From: Nocardiopsis terrae
GTDB taxonomy: Bacteria > Actinomycetota > Actinomycetes > Streptosporangiales > Streptosporangiaceae
NCBI RefSeq assembly: GCF_014651695.1
Contig: NZ_BMXJ01000001.1
Location: 598,944-662,943, forward strand
DNA: 64,000 nucleotides
Reading direction: 5' to 3'
The translations under genes and the position numbers were made by a program. Below the pieces are notes generated by a model. It was not told the DNA's origin. It saw only the letters and a program-made list of their open reading frames with translations, and ran no database searches. Positions 7,084 to 15,984 of this stretch are shown one piece after another (positions within the stretch are counted from its first letter, which is position 1; the number at the start of each line of letters is the position of its first letter).

Positions 7084-9921
7084 TCAGTTCAGAAGACGGG
7101 CCAGGTCCACCCGGGACCTGATGTTGAGCTTGCGGAAGATGCCCCGCAGGTGGTGCTCCACGGTGCGGGGGCTGATGAACATGTGCGCGGCCACCTCGCG
7201 GTTGGTCGCGCCCTCGGCCACCAGCCGGGCGATCTGCTGCTGTTGGGCGGTGAGCTCCCCGGTCGCGGGGGGCTCGGGGCTGCGCTCGGCGGTACCGATG
7301 GCGCGCAGCTCGGCGCGGGTCTGTCGGACCCACAGCCGGGCACCGAAGCGCTCGAAGGTCTCCAGCGCGTCGTACAGGTGCTCCCGGGCCCGTCCGGGTA
7401 GGCGGGCCCGACGCAGGAAGGCGCCGAAGAGCAACTGGGTGCGTGCGTGTTCGACGTCGTCGTCTCCGCAGGCCCGGTGCAGGGCCAGCGCGGTCTCGAA
7501 GTGGTCCGCCGCCTCGTCGCCCGTCGCGAGCAGGGCGTCCCCGCGCGCGGCCAGGGCCAGCGCGCTCGGACTGTCCACGGCGTCGGCCCAGCCACGGTAT
7601 CCGGCCTGGGAGGCGCTCGCCCACTCGGTCTCACCCATGCGGACCGCGGCCTCCACGAAGTGCGGGGCGGTGAGCAGGCGCATGGTGGGGTGGCCGTGCC
7701 CGGGGCCGGCGTGCACCAGGGAGCGCAACCGGAAGAAGGCCTCGGCCGCGTTGCCCCGCGAGAGCTCCAGGACCGCCAGGGCCCAGGCGGCCAGGGCGGC
7801 GGGCAGGCCGAGGCTGTTCTCCCCGGCCTGGGCGGTGACCGCCCGCGCCCGGATCCGGCAGGTGTCGACGTCGCCCTGGATGGCGGCGATCATCGCCAGC
7901 GAGGCCAGGTGCTGGGTCGCCCAGATGGACTGTCCGGACTCGCGGGAGGAGCGCAGGCCGGTCAGCGCGGTCCCGGCGGCCGAGGGGAAGCGTCCGCTCC
8001 AGAACTCGGAGAAGACGAGGAAGGCCAGGGCCGAGGGGACGAACGAGTGCTCGCCGCGGGAGCGGGCGGCCTCCACAGCGCGGGCGGTGATGGTGCGGAC
8101 GTAGGGCGTGTCGGCCAGACGCAGACCGCAGATGCCCGCCCACACCATCTCCGAGGGCTCGTTCATCTCGTTCGAGAGCCGGACGGCCTCGCGCAGCAGC
8201 GGGGTCGAGTTCACGTAGTCGCCCCGGAAGGAGACCGTGCACCCCTCCAGGTAGGCCGCTATCAGCCGCATCGAGGCCGAGTCGTCCGGCCTGACCAGGG
8301 GGACGGCGAGATCCGACGCCTTCCTGTGGCGGACCGGATCGCCCGCGTAGGAGGCGCTGTCCGCCGACCGCACCAGAGCGCGCAGGGCCAGGTTCCGGTC
8401 GTGCGGGACGAGGTCGCGGCCCACCTGGTACAGCCGTTCCGCCGCGTCGATCGCGTTGCAGTCCCGCATGTCGAACTCGGCCTCGATGAGGGCGACGGTG
8501 GCCCGGCGCCGGTCCGAGACCGCGAGCGGCCGGGCCTGGCCGAGCAGGCGGGCTGCGCGGGCGGAGTCGCCGGCGACGTAGGCCTCGTAGGAGGCGGTGG
8601 CCAGACGGCAGGTGCGTTCGTCGGGGTCGGGGGTGAGCGCGGCGGCGCGCTCGTTGGTGTGCGAGGCCGGAAGCGGACCTTCCAGGCGCTTGGCGCGCCG
8701 GGCGGCGGAGGCCACGTCGTCGGCGAGCACGGCGTCGGGGGCGTCGGCTCCGCAGACGGTGTGCCGGGCGAACTCGACCGGCGAGTACTCGCGGTCGGTC
8801 ACCCCGGCCAGGGCGCGGTGGGCTTCGCGCAGCCGACCGGCCGGGGTGCCCTGGGCGATGGCCTTCCGCAGGAGGGGGTCGACGAAGACCACGGCGTCCC
8901 CGTCCACCCGGACCAGGCCGCGTTCCTCAGCCGGCTCCAGGGTCGCGACGGACGTGCCGGGCCCGCCCGCGGCGTCGAGCAGCCGGTGGACCCGGGGTTC
9001 GGCGGCCAGCGCCGCGAGCAGGAGGATCCGCCGCGTCTCCTCGGGAAGCTCCCGGTAGGGGGCGAGCTGGGCCGAGCGCAGACGGGAGGTGAGGGGCAGC
9101 GGGTCGGGCAGGGGCCGGTCGCCCTGGACCTGCTCCGTGGTCAGGGCCGACAGGAAGCCGAGGACCGCGGCGGGGTTGCCGTGGGCGGCGAGGACCAGTG
9201 CGGCGCGGACCGAGGAGGCCAGGTGGGCGGGGGCCCGGTCGGTGAGGACGTCGTGCACCGCACGGTCCTCCAGGGGGGCGAGCACGTGTTCGGTGACCCC
9301 CGGGACCAGGGCCGTGTCGGCGCCCTCGCCGCGGCCGACCCCCTCCGGGGCGCCGGTCCGCCGGGGGCCGACGGGCTTGCCGCGCCCGGCGCAGGCGGCG
9401 AACACGGCGGCGACGTGGGTTCCGGTGAGCCGCCGGGCGACGAAGGCCAGGGCGTCGAGGGAGGCGCCGTCGAGCAGGTCGGCGTCGTCCACGCACAGCA
9501 GGAGGGGCTGCTCGGCTCCGATCAGGGAGAGGAGTTCGAGCAGGGAGGTGTAGAGCGCGAACCGGTCGGTGTCGGCGACGCCGCCGCGGGTGAGGGCCTC
9601 ACGGAGGAGGTCCCGCCGAGGCGCGGAAAGCCGGTCGAGCGCGGGTTCGACGGGACGGAGGAGGCGCTGGAGTCCGGAGAGGGCGAAGTCCGCCTCGTCA
9701 GCGACCCCGGCCACGTGCAGGACGGTGAAATCACCTGCGGTGTTGCGGGCGTCATCGATGAGGACGGTCTTGCCGTGGCCCGGAGCGCCCGTGAGGAGTA
9801 CGGACGCGCCTCGGCCGGACCTCGCGTCGCCCAGGGCGTCAGCGAGGATCCGTTGTTCGGCGTTCCGGCCCCGGAGGCGTACTCTCGGGTGCTCCGCGTA
9901 CCTTTCTGTCACGTTGATCAC
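7084..9921 (-). CDS. LAL-type LuxR-family transcriptional regulator (AAA ATPase + HTH)
   Basis: A large ATP-binding regulator of the LuxR family (MalT/LAL type), 945 residues. The N-terminal STAND/AAA module has Walker A TGAPGHGKT near residue 45 and Walker B LLLCVDDADLLDG near residue 148. A long helical, TPR-like middle follows. The C-terminus is a GerE/LuxR helix-turn-helix (LTAQQQQIARLVAEGATNREVA, then SPRTVEHHLRGIFRKLNI). The GTG at 9921 gives the longest form; a second GTG lies 9 bases inside. It is co-directional with the Liv operon 109 bases downstream, so control of that operon is plausible but inferred. The ligand is unknown. Confidence 0.88.
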   Translation of the reverse strand: MINVTERYAEHPRVRLRGRNAEQRILADALGDARSGRGASVLLTGAPGHGKTVLIDDARNTAGDFTVLHVAGVADEADFALSGLQRLLRPVEPALDRLSAPRRDLLREALTRGGVADTDRFALYTSLLELLSLIGAEQPLLLCVDDADLLDGASLDALAFVARRLTGTHVAAVFAACAGRGKPVGPRRTGAPEGVGRGEGADTALVPGVTEHVLAPLEDRAVHDVLTDRAPAHLASSVRAALVLAAHGNPAAVLGFLSALTTEQVQGDRPLPDPLPLTSRLRSAQLAPYRELPEETRRILLLAALAAEPRVHRLLDAAGGPGTSVATLEPAEERGLVRVDGDAVVFVDPLLRKAIAQGTPAGRLREAHRALAGVTDREYSPVEFARHTVCGADAPDAVLADDVASAARRAKRLEGPLPASHTNERAAALTPDPDERTCRLATASYEAYVAGDSARAARLLGQARPLAVSDRRRATVALIEAEFDMRDCNAIDAAERLYQVGRDLVPHDRNLALRALVRSADSASYAGDPVRHRKASDLAVPLVRPDDSASMRLIAAYLEGCTVSFRGDYVNSTPLLREAVRLSNEMNEPSEMVWAGICGLRLADTPYVRTITARAVEAARSRGEHSFVPSALAFLVFSEFWSGRFPSAAGTALTGLRSSRESGQSIWATQHLASLAMIAAIQGDVDTCRIRARAVTAQAGENSLGLPAALAAWALAVLELSRGNAAEAFFRLRSLVHAGPGHGHPTMRLLTAPHFVEAAVRMGETEWASASQAGYRGWADAVDSPSALALAARGDALLATGDEAADHFETALALHRACGDDDVEHARTQLLFGAFLRRARLPGRAREHLYDALETFERFGARLWVRQTRAELRAIGTAERSPEPPATGELTAQQQQIARLVAEGATNREVAAHMFISPRTVEHHLRGIFRKLNIRSRVDLARLLN

Positions 9922-10333
9922 ATTCGCACAGCTCGCCCCTGTTACGGCAGGTCTCTATGGTCACACTGGTCGTTTCACCGATACCCGCACGGAGTCGCAC
10001 ACGGTACTCGCGCGGTGGGACTCCGGAGCCCTCGGGACACCCGCCGCCAGAGGCGCCGAGGGCGCGGAACCCGGTATCCACCTGCGCTTCCGGCTCCCGG
10101 GGGAGTGACCCCGGTCACCACCGAACCTCCGGCGAACACCCCTGACGGCCCGCCATCCGGCCTCACCCCAGTTATCAAGACGTTACGTGCGTGCAACACC
10201 TCACCCGCGAAACCGGCAAACCGTACATACAGCCCTCCGGATAGCTTTTTGTCCTCCTGGGGACACTGTCCCGGCCGTCCCGCACGGGATATCCAGTGCG
10301 GGACGCACTGGATCGGACAGCCGGAGGACCCGC
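9922..10333. other. Divergent region between the LAL regulator and glutamate-cysteine ligase
   Basis: This 412-base gap contains no convincing gene. Its right end (10230-10333) holds a set of inverted repeats just before the ligase ribosome binding site, annotated separately. The left part should carry promoters for both divergent genes, but no clear -35/-10 pair was found. Confidence 0.5.
10266..10327 (+). promoter_or_regulatory. Leader with mutually exclusive hairpins before glutamate-cysteine ligase
   Basis: Hairpin A pairs GTCCCGCAC (10277-10285) with GTGCGGGAC (10296-10304). Hairpin B pairs ATCCAGTGC (10291-10299) with GCACTGGAT (10305-10313). They share 10296-10304, so only one can form. 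An outer pair CTGTCC (10266-10271)/GGACAG (10315-10320) encloses them. The ribosome binding site CCGGAGGAC follows at once, and upstream CCTCCGG and GTCCTCC segments could mask it. This looks like a translation-control leader; the trigger is unknown. Confidence 0.45.
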
Positions 10334-11488
10334 ATGGAGAACTGCTCCCTGACAGCGGACGAGAGCACCGTCCCCGTCGGCACCGCGAACCGACCCCTCA
10401 CGTTCGGTGTGGAGGAGGAGTTCTTCGTCGTGGACCCGCGCACGCGCCGCATCCTCTCGCGGGCCCCCGACGTCCTGGCCCGCACCCGGGTCCTCGGAGC
10501 CCACCTGTGCGGTGAGTTCACCGGCGCCCAGGTGGAGGCCAACAGCCCCGTGTGCACCACCGCCGAAGACGCCCGCGCCTTCCTGGAGAGCGCACGGGGC
10601 GAACTCCGCCGAGCCGCCGGCGACGCGGGACTGGCCGTGGCCGCCACCGGCACCGCCGTCCTCGGCGACCCCGGCGCGGCCGCGGTCAGCAAAGGCCGCC
10701 GCTACGCCGACATCGCCGCCTACTTCGGCGCACTGCGCGACGCCCACGTGGTGTGCGGCTGCCACGTGCACGTCGGCATCCCCGACCGGTCCACCGCCGT
10801 GGCCGTCAGCGACCACCTCCGCCGGTGGCTTCCCTTCCTCGTCGCCCTCTCCGCGAACTCGCCCTTCCAGTCCGGCCGGGACACCGGCCACGCCAGCTGG
10901 CGGACCGTCTCCTGGAACCGCCTCCCGTCCGCCGGTCCGCCGCCCCTGCTGCGCACCCTCACCGGACACGAACGCGCGGTCCGGGGGCTGGCCGCCAGCG
11001 GGGCGATCCTGGACCGGCACATGGTCTACTGGGACATCCGCCTCTCCGACCACCTGCCCACCCTGGAGGTCCGGGTCGGCGACGTGGCCGCCACCGCCGA
11101 GGAGGCCCTGCTCTTCGCCACCCTCACCCGGGGGCTCGCCGCCCGGGCCCTGGCCGACGTGCGGCACGGCGTTCCCGCCCCCGAGCTCAGCGGCCAGACC
11201 CTGCGGGCCGCCGTGTGGCGCGCGGCCAGGGACGGCCTGGAGGGCGTCGTGCCCGACCCGCTGACCGGCGAGGCCCTGACCGCGAGCGCCGCGATGGAGC
11301 GGATCCGCAGGGCCGCCTTACCCGGCCTGGCCCTCACCGGCGACACCGACCTGGTGTCCTCCCTGCTCGACCGGGTCCTGACCGCCGGGTCGGGCGCGGC
11401 CCGCCAGCGCTCGGCCTACGCGCGCAGGGAGCGGATGAGCGACGTGGTGGACCACCTCGTCGCCCAGACCGGTGAGGGGCTGCGGTGA
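10334..11488 (+). CDS. Carboxylate-amine ligase, YbdK-type glutamate-cysteine ligase family (GCS2)
   Basis: An ATP-dependent ligase of the GCS2/YbdK family, which joins glutamate to cysteine or a related amine. The N-terminal LTFGVEEEFFVVDP block is the family hallmark. CGCHVHVGIPD carries the conserved His residues, and the NSPFQSGRDTGHASWR block and the metal-binding region follow. Length 384 residues is normal. ATG 10334 is chosen over upstream in-frame starts because CCGGAGGA precedes it and homology begins right after. One TTA leucine codon (11318-11320) is present, rare at this GC and possibly limited by tRNA-Leu(UAA). In actinobacteria such proteins may serve thiol or ergothioneine-related synthesis; the true substrate is undecided. 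Confidence 0.88.
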   Translation: MENCSLTADESTVPVGTANRPLTFGVEEEFFVVDPRTRRILSRAPDVLARTRVLGAHLCGEFTGAQVEANSPVCTTAEDARAFLESARGELRRAAGDAGLAVAATGTAVLGDPGAAAVSKGRRYADIAAYFGALRDAHVVCGCHVHVGIPDRSTAVAVSDHLRRWLPFLVALSANSPFQSGRDTGHASWRTVSWNRLPSAGPPPLLRTLTGHERAVRGLAASGAILDRHMVYWDIRLSDHLPTLEVRVGDVAATAEEALLFATLTRGLAARALADVRHGVPAPELSGQTLRAAVWRAARDGLEGVVPDPLTGEALTASAAMERIRRAALPGLALTGDTDLVSSLLDRVLTAGSGAARQRSAYARRERMSDVVDHLVAQTGEGLR

Positions 11489-11521
11489 GCGCCGTCCGCC
11501 CCGGCGCCCAGCGCCCCGGAG

Positions 11522-12499
11522 CTAACCGCCCCGGACCGGCCCCGCGGCCAGCTCCGCCGCGGTGGGCGGGTCGGCGCCCTCCCTGGTGACCGTGTGCGCG
11601 GCCACCGCGGCCGCGTAGGACAGCAGGTCCGCCAGAGCGGCCCCGGTGAGGCCGGTCAGGCGGCTCCGGGGGTCGGATCCCAGCCGTCCGTCCAGGTCCA
11701 GGCGGTGGAGCAGGGCGCCCATGAAGGAGTCGCCGGCCCCCACCGTGTCCACGACCTCCACCTGCGGAACGGTGACCGAGGCCGTCACCCCGTGGGAGAG
11801 GGCCAGGGCACCGTCCCCGCCGAGGGTGACCACGACCAGTGCCGGACCGAGAGCGGCGAGGGCCTGCGCGGCCTCCGCGGGCGTGCGCCCCGGGTAGAGG
11901 AAGTCGAGGTCCTCGTCGCTGGCCTTGACCACGTGCGCGTGGGCGGCGTGGTGCAGGGCCAGGGCGCGGGCGGCGTCCGGATCGCCGACCACGTCCTGCC
12001 GGATGTTGGGGTCGAGGGTGACGGTCACCCGCCCCCGGTCGTGTTCGCGCCGCAGCAGCGCCCCGATCCGGGAGGCCCCGGGTTCCCGGAACAGGGCGAT
12101 CGAAGCCGCGTGCACGGCCCTGACCCCGTCGCCCAGGGACTCCGGTAGTTCTCCCGGGCCCCACCGCCAGTCCGCCGCGTCGTCCATCCGGAAGTCGTAG
12201 CGGGCCGAACCGTCCGCGGCCAGCGTGGCCAGGGCCAGCGCCGACGGCTCCGGCGCGGTGACCAGACCGGAGGGGTCCAGCCCCTCGGCCAGGAGGCGGT
12301 CGCGGATGAGGCCGCCGAAACCGTCGGAGCCGATCCGGGCGAGCAACCGGGTGGGCAGGCCCAGCCGTGCCGCGGCCACCGCCGTGTTGGCCGGGCCTCC
12401 CCCGGGGGCCGCACGTAGGATGCCGGGCCCGTGCCCGGTGGGCAGCAGGTCCATGACGTTCTCCCCGACCACGACGAGTCGGGCCGATCCGGCGCTCAT
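11522..12499 (-). CDS. PfkB-family carbohydrate kinase (probable fructokinase)
   Basis: A ribokinase-fold sugar kinase of 325 residues. PfkB signature 1 lies in the N-terminal glycine-rich segment APGGGPANTAVAAARLG. Signature 2 is DTVGAGDSFMGALL, with the catalytic Asp in GAGD. The start is the ATG at 12499, which overlaps the stop of the upstream isomerase gene (ATGA). Coupling to an AGE-family isomerase suggests mannose to fructose, then fructose 6-phosphate. That route is inference from context. Confidence 0.9.
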   Translation of the reverse strand: MSAGSARLVVVGENVMDLLPTGHGPGILRAAPGGGPANTAVAAARLGLPTRLLARIGSDGFGGLIRDRLLAEGLDPSGLVTAPEPSALALATLAADGSARYDFRMDDAADWRWGPGELPESLGDGVRAVHAASIALFREPGASRIGALLRREHDRGRVTVTLDPNIRQDVVGDPDAARALALHHAAHAHVVKASDEDLDFLYPGRTPAEAAQALAALGPALVVVTLGGDGALALSHGVTASVTVPQVEVVDTVGAGDSFMGALLHRLDLDGRLGSDPRSRLTGLTGAALADLLSYAAAVAAHTVTREGADPPTAAELAAGPVRGG

Positions 12500-13782
12500 G
12501 CCGTCTCTCCGTTCTGACGCGCGGCGGGCAGGGCCGCCGCGATGGAGCCCGCGAGTCCGACCTGGGGCAGGAGCGCGGCCTGGTAGGCGTGGTAGACGTC
12601 CGGTTTGCCCGCCCACACCGACCCCGAGGGCTGGTTGGCCGGGTCGAGTTCGTGCCGCCAGCTGCCGTGTTCGCGGTCCACGTGGAACCGGTCCGCGTAG
12701 GACCACCAGCGGTCGTAGTGCCCGGTGTAGGCCTCGTCCCCGGTGCGCCGGGCCAGCGTCCACGCGGTCATGGTGGCCTCGGCCACCACCCAGTGCATGC
12801 GCTGGCGCACGACCGGCCGGTCCTGCCAGTCCAGGGTGTAGGCGAACCCCTCCGCTCCGTCGACCGCCCAACCGCGGCGGACGGCGTTGGCGAAGAGGAG
12901 TTCGGCGTCGCCGAGCAGCCAGTCCGGGGCGCTCTCCCCCGCGCGCTCCAGTGCGAGTTCGAGGTGGACGAGGAGACGGGCCCACTCCAGGAGGTGGCCG
13001 GTGGTGCTGCCGAACGGCCGGAACGGGTGGTCGGGGCGGTCCCGGTTGTAGTCCGGAAGCGGCTTCCAGTCCGGGGTGAAGTGTTCGGGCAGGCGCCAGT
13101 CGTGCGCGGCGGCCACCCCGTGCACCAGGCGTTCGGCGACGGCCAGGGCCCTGCGGGTCCAGAGGGCGTCCCCGGTGGCGTCGGCCGCCGCGAGGAACGC
13201 CTCGACGCAGTGCATGGCGCTGTTGGCCCCCCGGTAGGGCTCGGTCGCGCTCCAGTCCGCGTCCCAGCTCTCCCGGACGCAGGCCGCCTCCTCCTCCCAG
13301 AAGTGCTCGTCGACCACGCGCAGGGCCTCGTCGAGCAGTCCGCGCGCGCCGGGGCGATCGGCGAGGACGGCGGAGGACGCGGCGAGGACGACGAACGCGT
13401 GCGGGTAGGCGGACTTGTCCGGACGCTTGCCCCCAGCTTTATGGGAGCGCTCCCGAAGCTCGTTCGCGCCAGCCCCCTCCGGCACCTGGTCGAACCATCC
13501 GCCCAGGTCGGCGTCGCGCAGCGGCCCGGAGAGGGCGGCCAGACCGTGGTCGGCGAGCTTCGCCGCCCCGGCGTCGCCGCGCAGGTGCGCGAGGGAGAAC
13601 ACGTGCGTCATGCGCGCGGTGATCCAGGTCTCGGTCGGGCGGTCGGGCTCCACCTCGCCCCGGGCGTCCAGCCAGCCGAACCCGTCGGGGACGGCGGCCC
13701 CCGCGGCGAACTCGACCAGATGCCCCTCCTGAGCCCGCAGCCAGGCGGGATCGCCCGGTACCGGGTGTGTCGATGCGGTCAA
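12496..13782 (-). CDS. AGE-family sugar epimerase/isomerase (mannose isomerase-like)
   Basis: A 428-residue (alpha/alpha)6-barrel enzyme of the N-acylglucosamine 2-epimerase/YihS family. Visible family blocks are TETWITARMTHVFSLAHL near residue 50, the NSAMHCVEAFLAA helix with its His, PDHPFRPFGSTTGHLLEWARLL near residue 255, and HRELDP-like WRHELDPANQP near the C-terminus. It overlaps the downstream PfkB kinase by 4 bases, a pairing seen for mannose or fructose catabolism. A near-perfect CebR/CelR-type operator lies inside its coding sequence (13442-13455). Confidence 0.85.
   Translation of the reverse strand: MTASTHPVPGDPAWLRAQEGHLVEFAAGAAVPDGFGWLDARGEVEPDRPTETWITARMTHVFSLAHLRGDAGAAKLADHGLAALSGPLRDADLGGWFDQVPEGAGANELRERSHKAGGKRPDKSAYPHAFVVLAASSAVLADRPGARGLLDEALRVVDEHFWEEEAACVRESWDADWSATEPYRGANSAMHCVEAFLAAADATGDALWTRRALAVAERLVHGVAAAHDWRLPEHFTPDWKPLPDYNRDRPDHPFRPFGSTTGHLLEWARLLVHLELALERAGESAPDWLLGDAELLFANAVRRGWAVDGAEGFAYTLDWQDRPVVRQRMHWVVAEATMTAWTLARRTGDEAYTGHYDRWWSYADRFHVDREHGSWRHELDPANQPSGSVWAGKPDVYHAYQAALLPQVGLAGSIAAALPAARQNGETA
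13442..13455. promoter_or_regulatory. CebR/CelR-like LacI-family operator inside the isomerase gene
   Basis: TGGGAGCGCTCCCG matches 13 of 14 positions of the palindrome TGGGAGCGCTCCCA that CebR (Streptomyces) and CelR (Thermobifida) bind. It lies about 110 codons into the isomerase gene. LacI-type roadblock inside an operon is possible but unproven. Confidence 0.5.
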
Positions 13783-14010
13783 ACCAGTGCCTCCTCGGGA
13801 GTCGTTGCGCGCGTAACCGTATCCCGTGCCCGACCCTCCGGGGAAGGCCGAGGTGCGCCGTTGACCGGCGCGAAGGCGGGCCCCGCCCGGTTGCGGCGCC
13901 GCCTCGTCCAGTGGTTACGTCTGTCCGGGCCGCCCCGGAGGCGCCCGCGTCCGAGCGGCCACCGAGTCGGGGCGCCCACACCGCCAGGAACGCCCAGGAG
14001 GCAGACAGTG

Positions 14011-15984
14011 ATGCTCGCTGCGGGGGAGACCCCCGTGTACCTAGGCCCCATCGTGGCCCTGCTCGTCACCGCGGGGCTCATCGGGGCGCTCTTCGTCCGG
14101 TTGAAGGTCGTCCCCATCGTCGGGTTCCTCCTCGCGGGCGTCCTGATCGGCCCGCACCAACTGGGGGTGGTCGCGGACGAGAGCCAGGTGGAGGCGGCGG
14201 CCGAGATCGGTGTCATGCTGCTCCTGTTCACCATCGGCGTGGAGTTCTCCGTCGAACGCCTCGCCAAGATCAAGAGGTTCGTGCTCGGCGGCGGCACCCT
14301 CCAGGTCCTGCTGACCACCGCCGTCGTGACCGCCCTGTGCACGGTGTTCGGGGTCGACTGGCGGGTCGGCGTCTTCACCGGGTTCCTCGTCGCCCTCTCC
14401 TCCACCGCGATCGTGCTGAAGGTGATCGCGGCGAAGGGGGCCACCCAGCAGCCGGTGGGCCAGGCCTCGGTGGGCGCCCTCATCCTCCAGGACCTCGCCA
14501 TCATCGTGATGGTCCTGCTGATCCCGATCCTGGGCGGCCAGAGCGAGGGTGTGTGGGGCATCGTCCGGGCCCTGGGCACCGCGGCCCTGGTCCTGACCGC
14601 CGTGATCGTCATCGCCCGCAAGGTGATGCCCCCGCTGCTGGAGCGGGTGGCGCGCCTGTGCTCCCCCGAGATCTTCCTGCTGTCCATCGTGGCCATCGCC
14701 CTGGGCGTGGCCTACCTGACCTCGCTGGCCGGGGTCAGTGACGCGCTGGGGGCCTTCCTCGCCGGGATGGTGCTGAGCGAGTCGCGGCACAGCGCCCACG
14801 CGCTGAGCGAGATCATGCCGCTCCAGATGATCTTCAGCGCCGTCTTCTTCGTGTCCATCGGCATGCTGCTCGACGTCGCCGTGCTGGCCCAGCTGTGGTG
14901 GATGGTCCTGCTGGCCGCCCTCGCCGTCGTGGTCGTCAAGGTGGTGACCGCCTACGCGGCGGTCTCCGTCCTGCGGGTCGGAGCGCCGACAGCGGTGGGA
15001 GCGGCCTTCCTCCTCGCCCAGATCGGCGAGTTCTCCTTCGTCCTCCAACAGGTGGGCGCCGAGTACGGGCTGAGCCCCGCCGGGATGGGCGCCGACGGCG
15101 ACCAGTTGCTCGTGGCCGTCACGGTCGTCCTCATGACCGCCACGCCCGCGCTCGGCGCGCTCGGCGAGCGCCTGGCCAAGCGGGTGGGCGGGCGGCCCGC
15201 CCCGGCGGCCGACCGGAGCGCACCGGAAACCGGCGACACCCGGGACCGCGTCCTGGTCTCCGGCTGGGGCCAGGTGGCCCGGCACCTGTCCTCCTACCTG
15301 CGGTCCAACGACGTCCCGGTGACGGTGACGACCCTCAACCCGGACCTGGCGGCCCAGGCCGAGGCCGAGGGGCACACCGTCGTCCGCGGGGAGGTGACCA
15401 AGACGAGCGTCCTGCACGAGATCGACATGGACCGGGTGAAGCTGATCGTGGTCGCCGAGAACACGGCGGAGGAGGCCACCCACATCGCACACATCCTGGG
15501 CGGGGTCGCCCCCGGGGTCCCGATCGTGGTGCGCCCCGTGGACACCCCGGACGTCCCCGGCCTGTACGAGGCGCACGCCGACCGGGTGGTGGACACCCAG
15601 CGCGCGGTGACCGAACCGCTGGGCCACACGGTCCTGGACCTGCTCGGCATCGGCCGCACCGGGGTGAAGCGCCCCGACCCCACCGTCATGTCCCTCTTCA
15701 CCCCGGACCCGGCCTCCTCCTGCGTGCACACCGAGAACCTCCAGCCCGTCCTGCCGAAGAGCCCCGGGTGCACCGAGTGCCTGCGCCAGGGCAGGCACGA
15801 CTGGGTCCACCTGCGCCTGTGCGCCCACTGCGGTTTCGTGGGCTGCTGCGACGACTCCCCCGGCAGGCACGCGACCGCCCACGCAGAGGGGGTCGGCCAC
15901 CCGGTCGTGACCTCCGTGGAACCCGGCGAGGACTGGGCCTGGTGCTACCTGGACTCCGTCAGGATCGAACCCGCGAGGGGCTGA
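14011..15984 (+). CDS. CPA2 monovalent cation:proton antiporter with RCK and UBP zinc-finger domains
   Basis: A KefB/KefC-like antiporter of about 657 residues. Residues 10-390 hold roughly twelve membrane segments, including FTIGVEFSVERL and LSSTAIVLKVIA, both typical of CPA2 exchangers. Residues about 412-540 form a TrkA-N/RCK domain (RVLVSGWGQVARHLSSYL, nucleotide-binding). The C-terminal 90 residues carry CVH, CTEC, CAHC, CC and spaced His residues of a UBP-type zinc finger. Start ATG 14011 or GTG 14008; AGGAGG at 13996-14001 suits both. It converges with the next gene, overlapping 26 bases. Exchanged ion (K+ or Na+) unknown. Confidence 0.87.
   Translation: MLAAGETPVYLGPIVALLVTAGLIGALFVRLKVVPIVGFLLAGVLIGPHQLGVVADESQVEAAAEIGVMLLLFTIGVEFSVERLAKIKRFVLGGGTLQVLLTTAVVTALCTVFGVDWRVGVFTGFLVALSSTAIVLKVIAAKGATQQPVGQASVGALILQDLAIIVMVLLIPILGGQSEGVWGIVRALGTAALVLTAVIVIARKVMPPLLERVARLCSPEIFLLSIVAIALGVAYLTSLAGVSDALGAFLAGMVLSESRHSAHALSEIMPLQMIFSAVFFVSIGMLLDVAVLAQLWWMVLLAALAVVVVKVVTAYAAVSVLRVGAPTAVGAAFLLAQIGEFSFVLQQVGAEYGLSPAGMGADGDQLLVAVTVVLMTATPALGALGERLAKRVGGRPAPAADRSAPETGDTRDRVLVSGWGQVARHLSSYLRSNDVPVTVTTLNPDLAAQAEAEGHTVVRGEVTKTSVLHEIDMDRVKLIVVAENTAEEATHIAHILGGVAPGVPIVVRPVDTPDVPGLYEAHADRVVDTQRAVTEPLGHTVLDLLGIGRTGVKRPDPTVMSLFTPDPASSCVHTENLQPVLPKSPGCTECLRQGRHDWVHLRLCAHCGFVGCCDDSPGRHATAHAEGVGHPVVTSVEPGEDWAWCYLDSVRIEPARG

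Noticed and set aside
7447..10515. 1022-codon plus-strand frame opposite the LAL regulator
   Set aside because: The minus strand carries a clear LuxR/AAA protein; the plus frame has no family pattern and runs through a promoter region.
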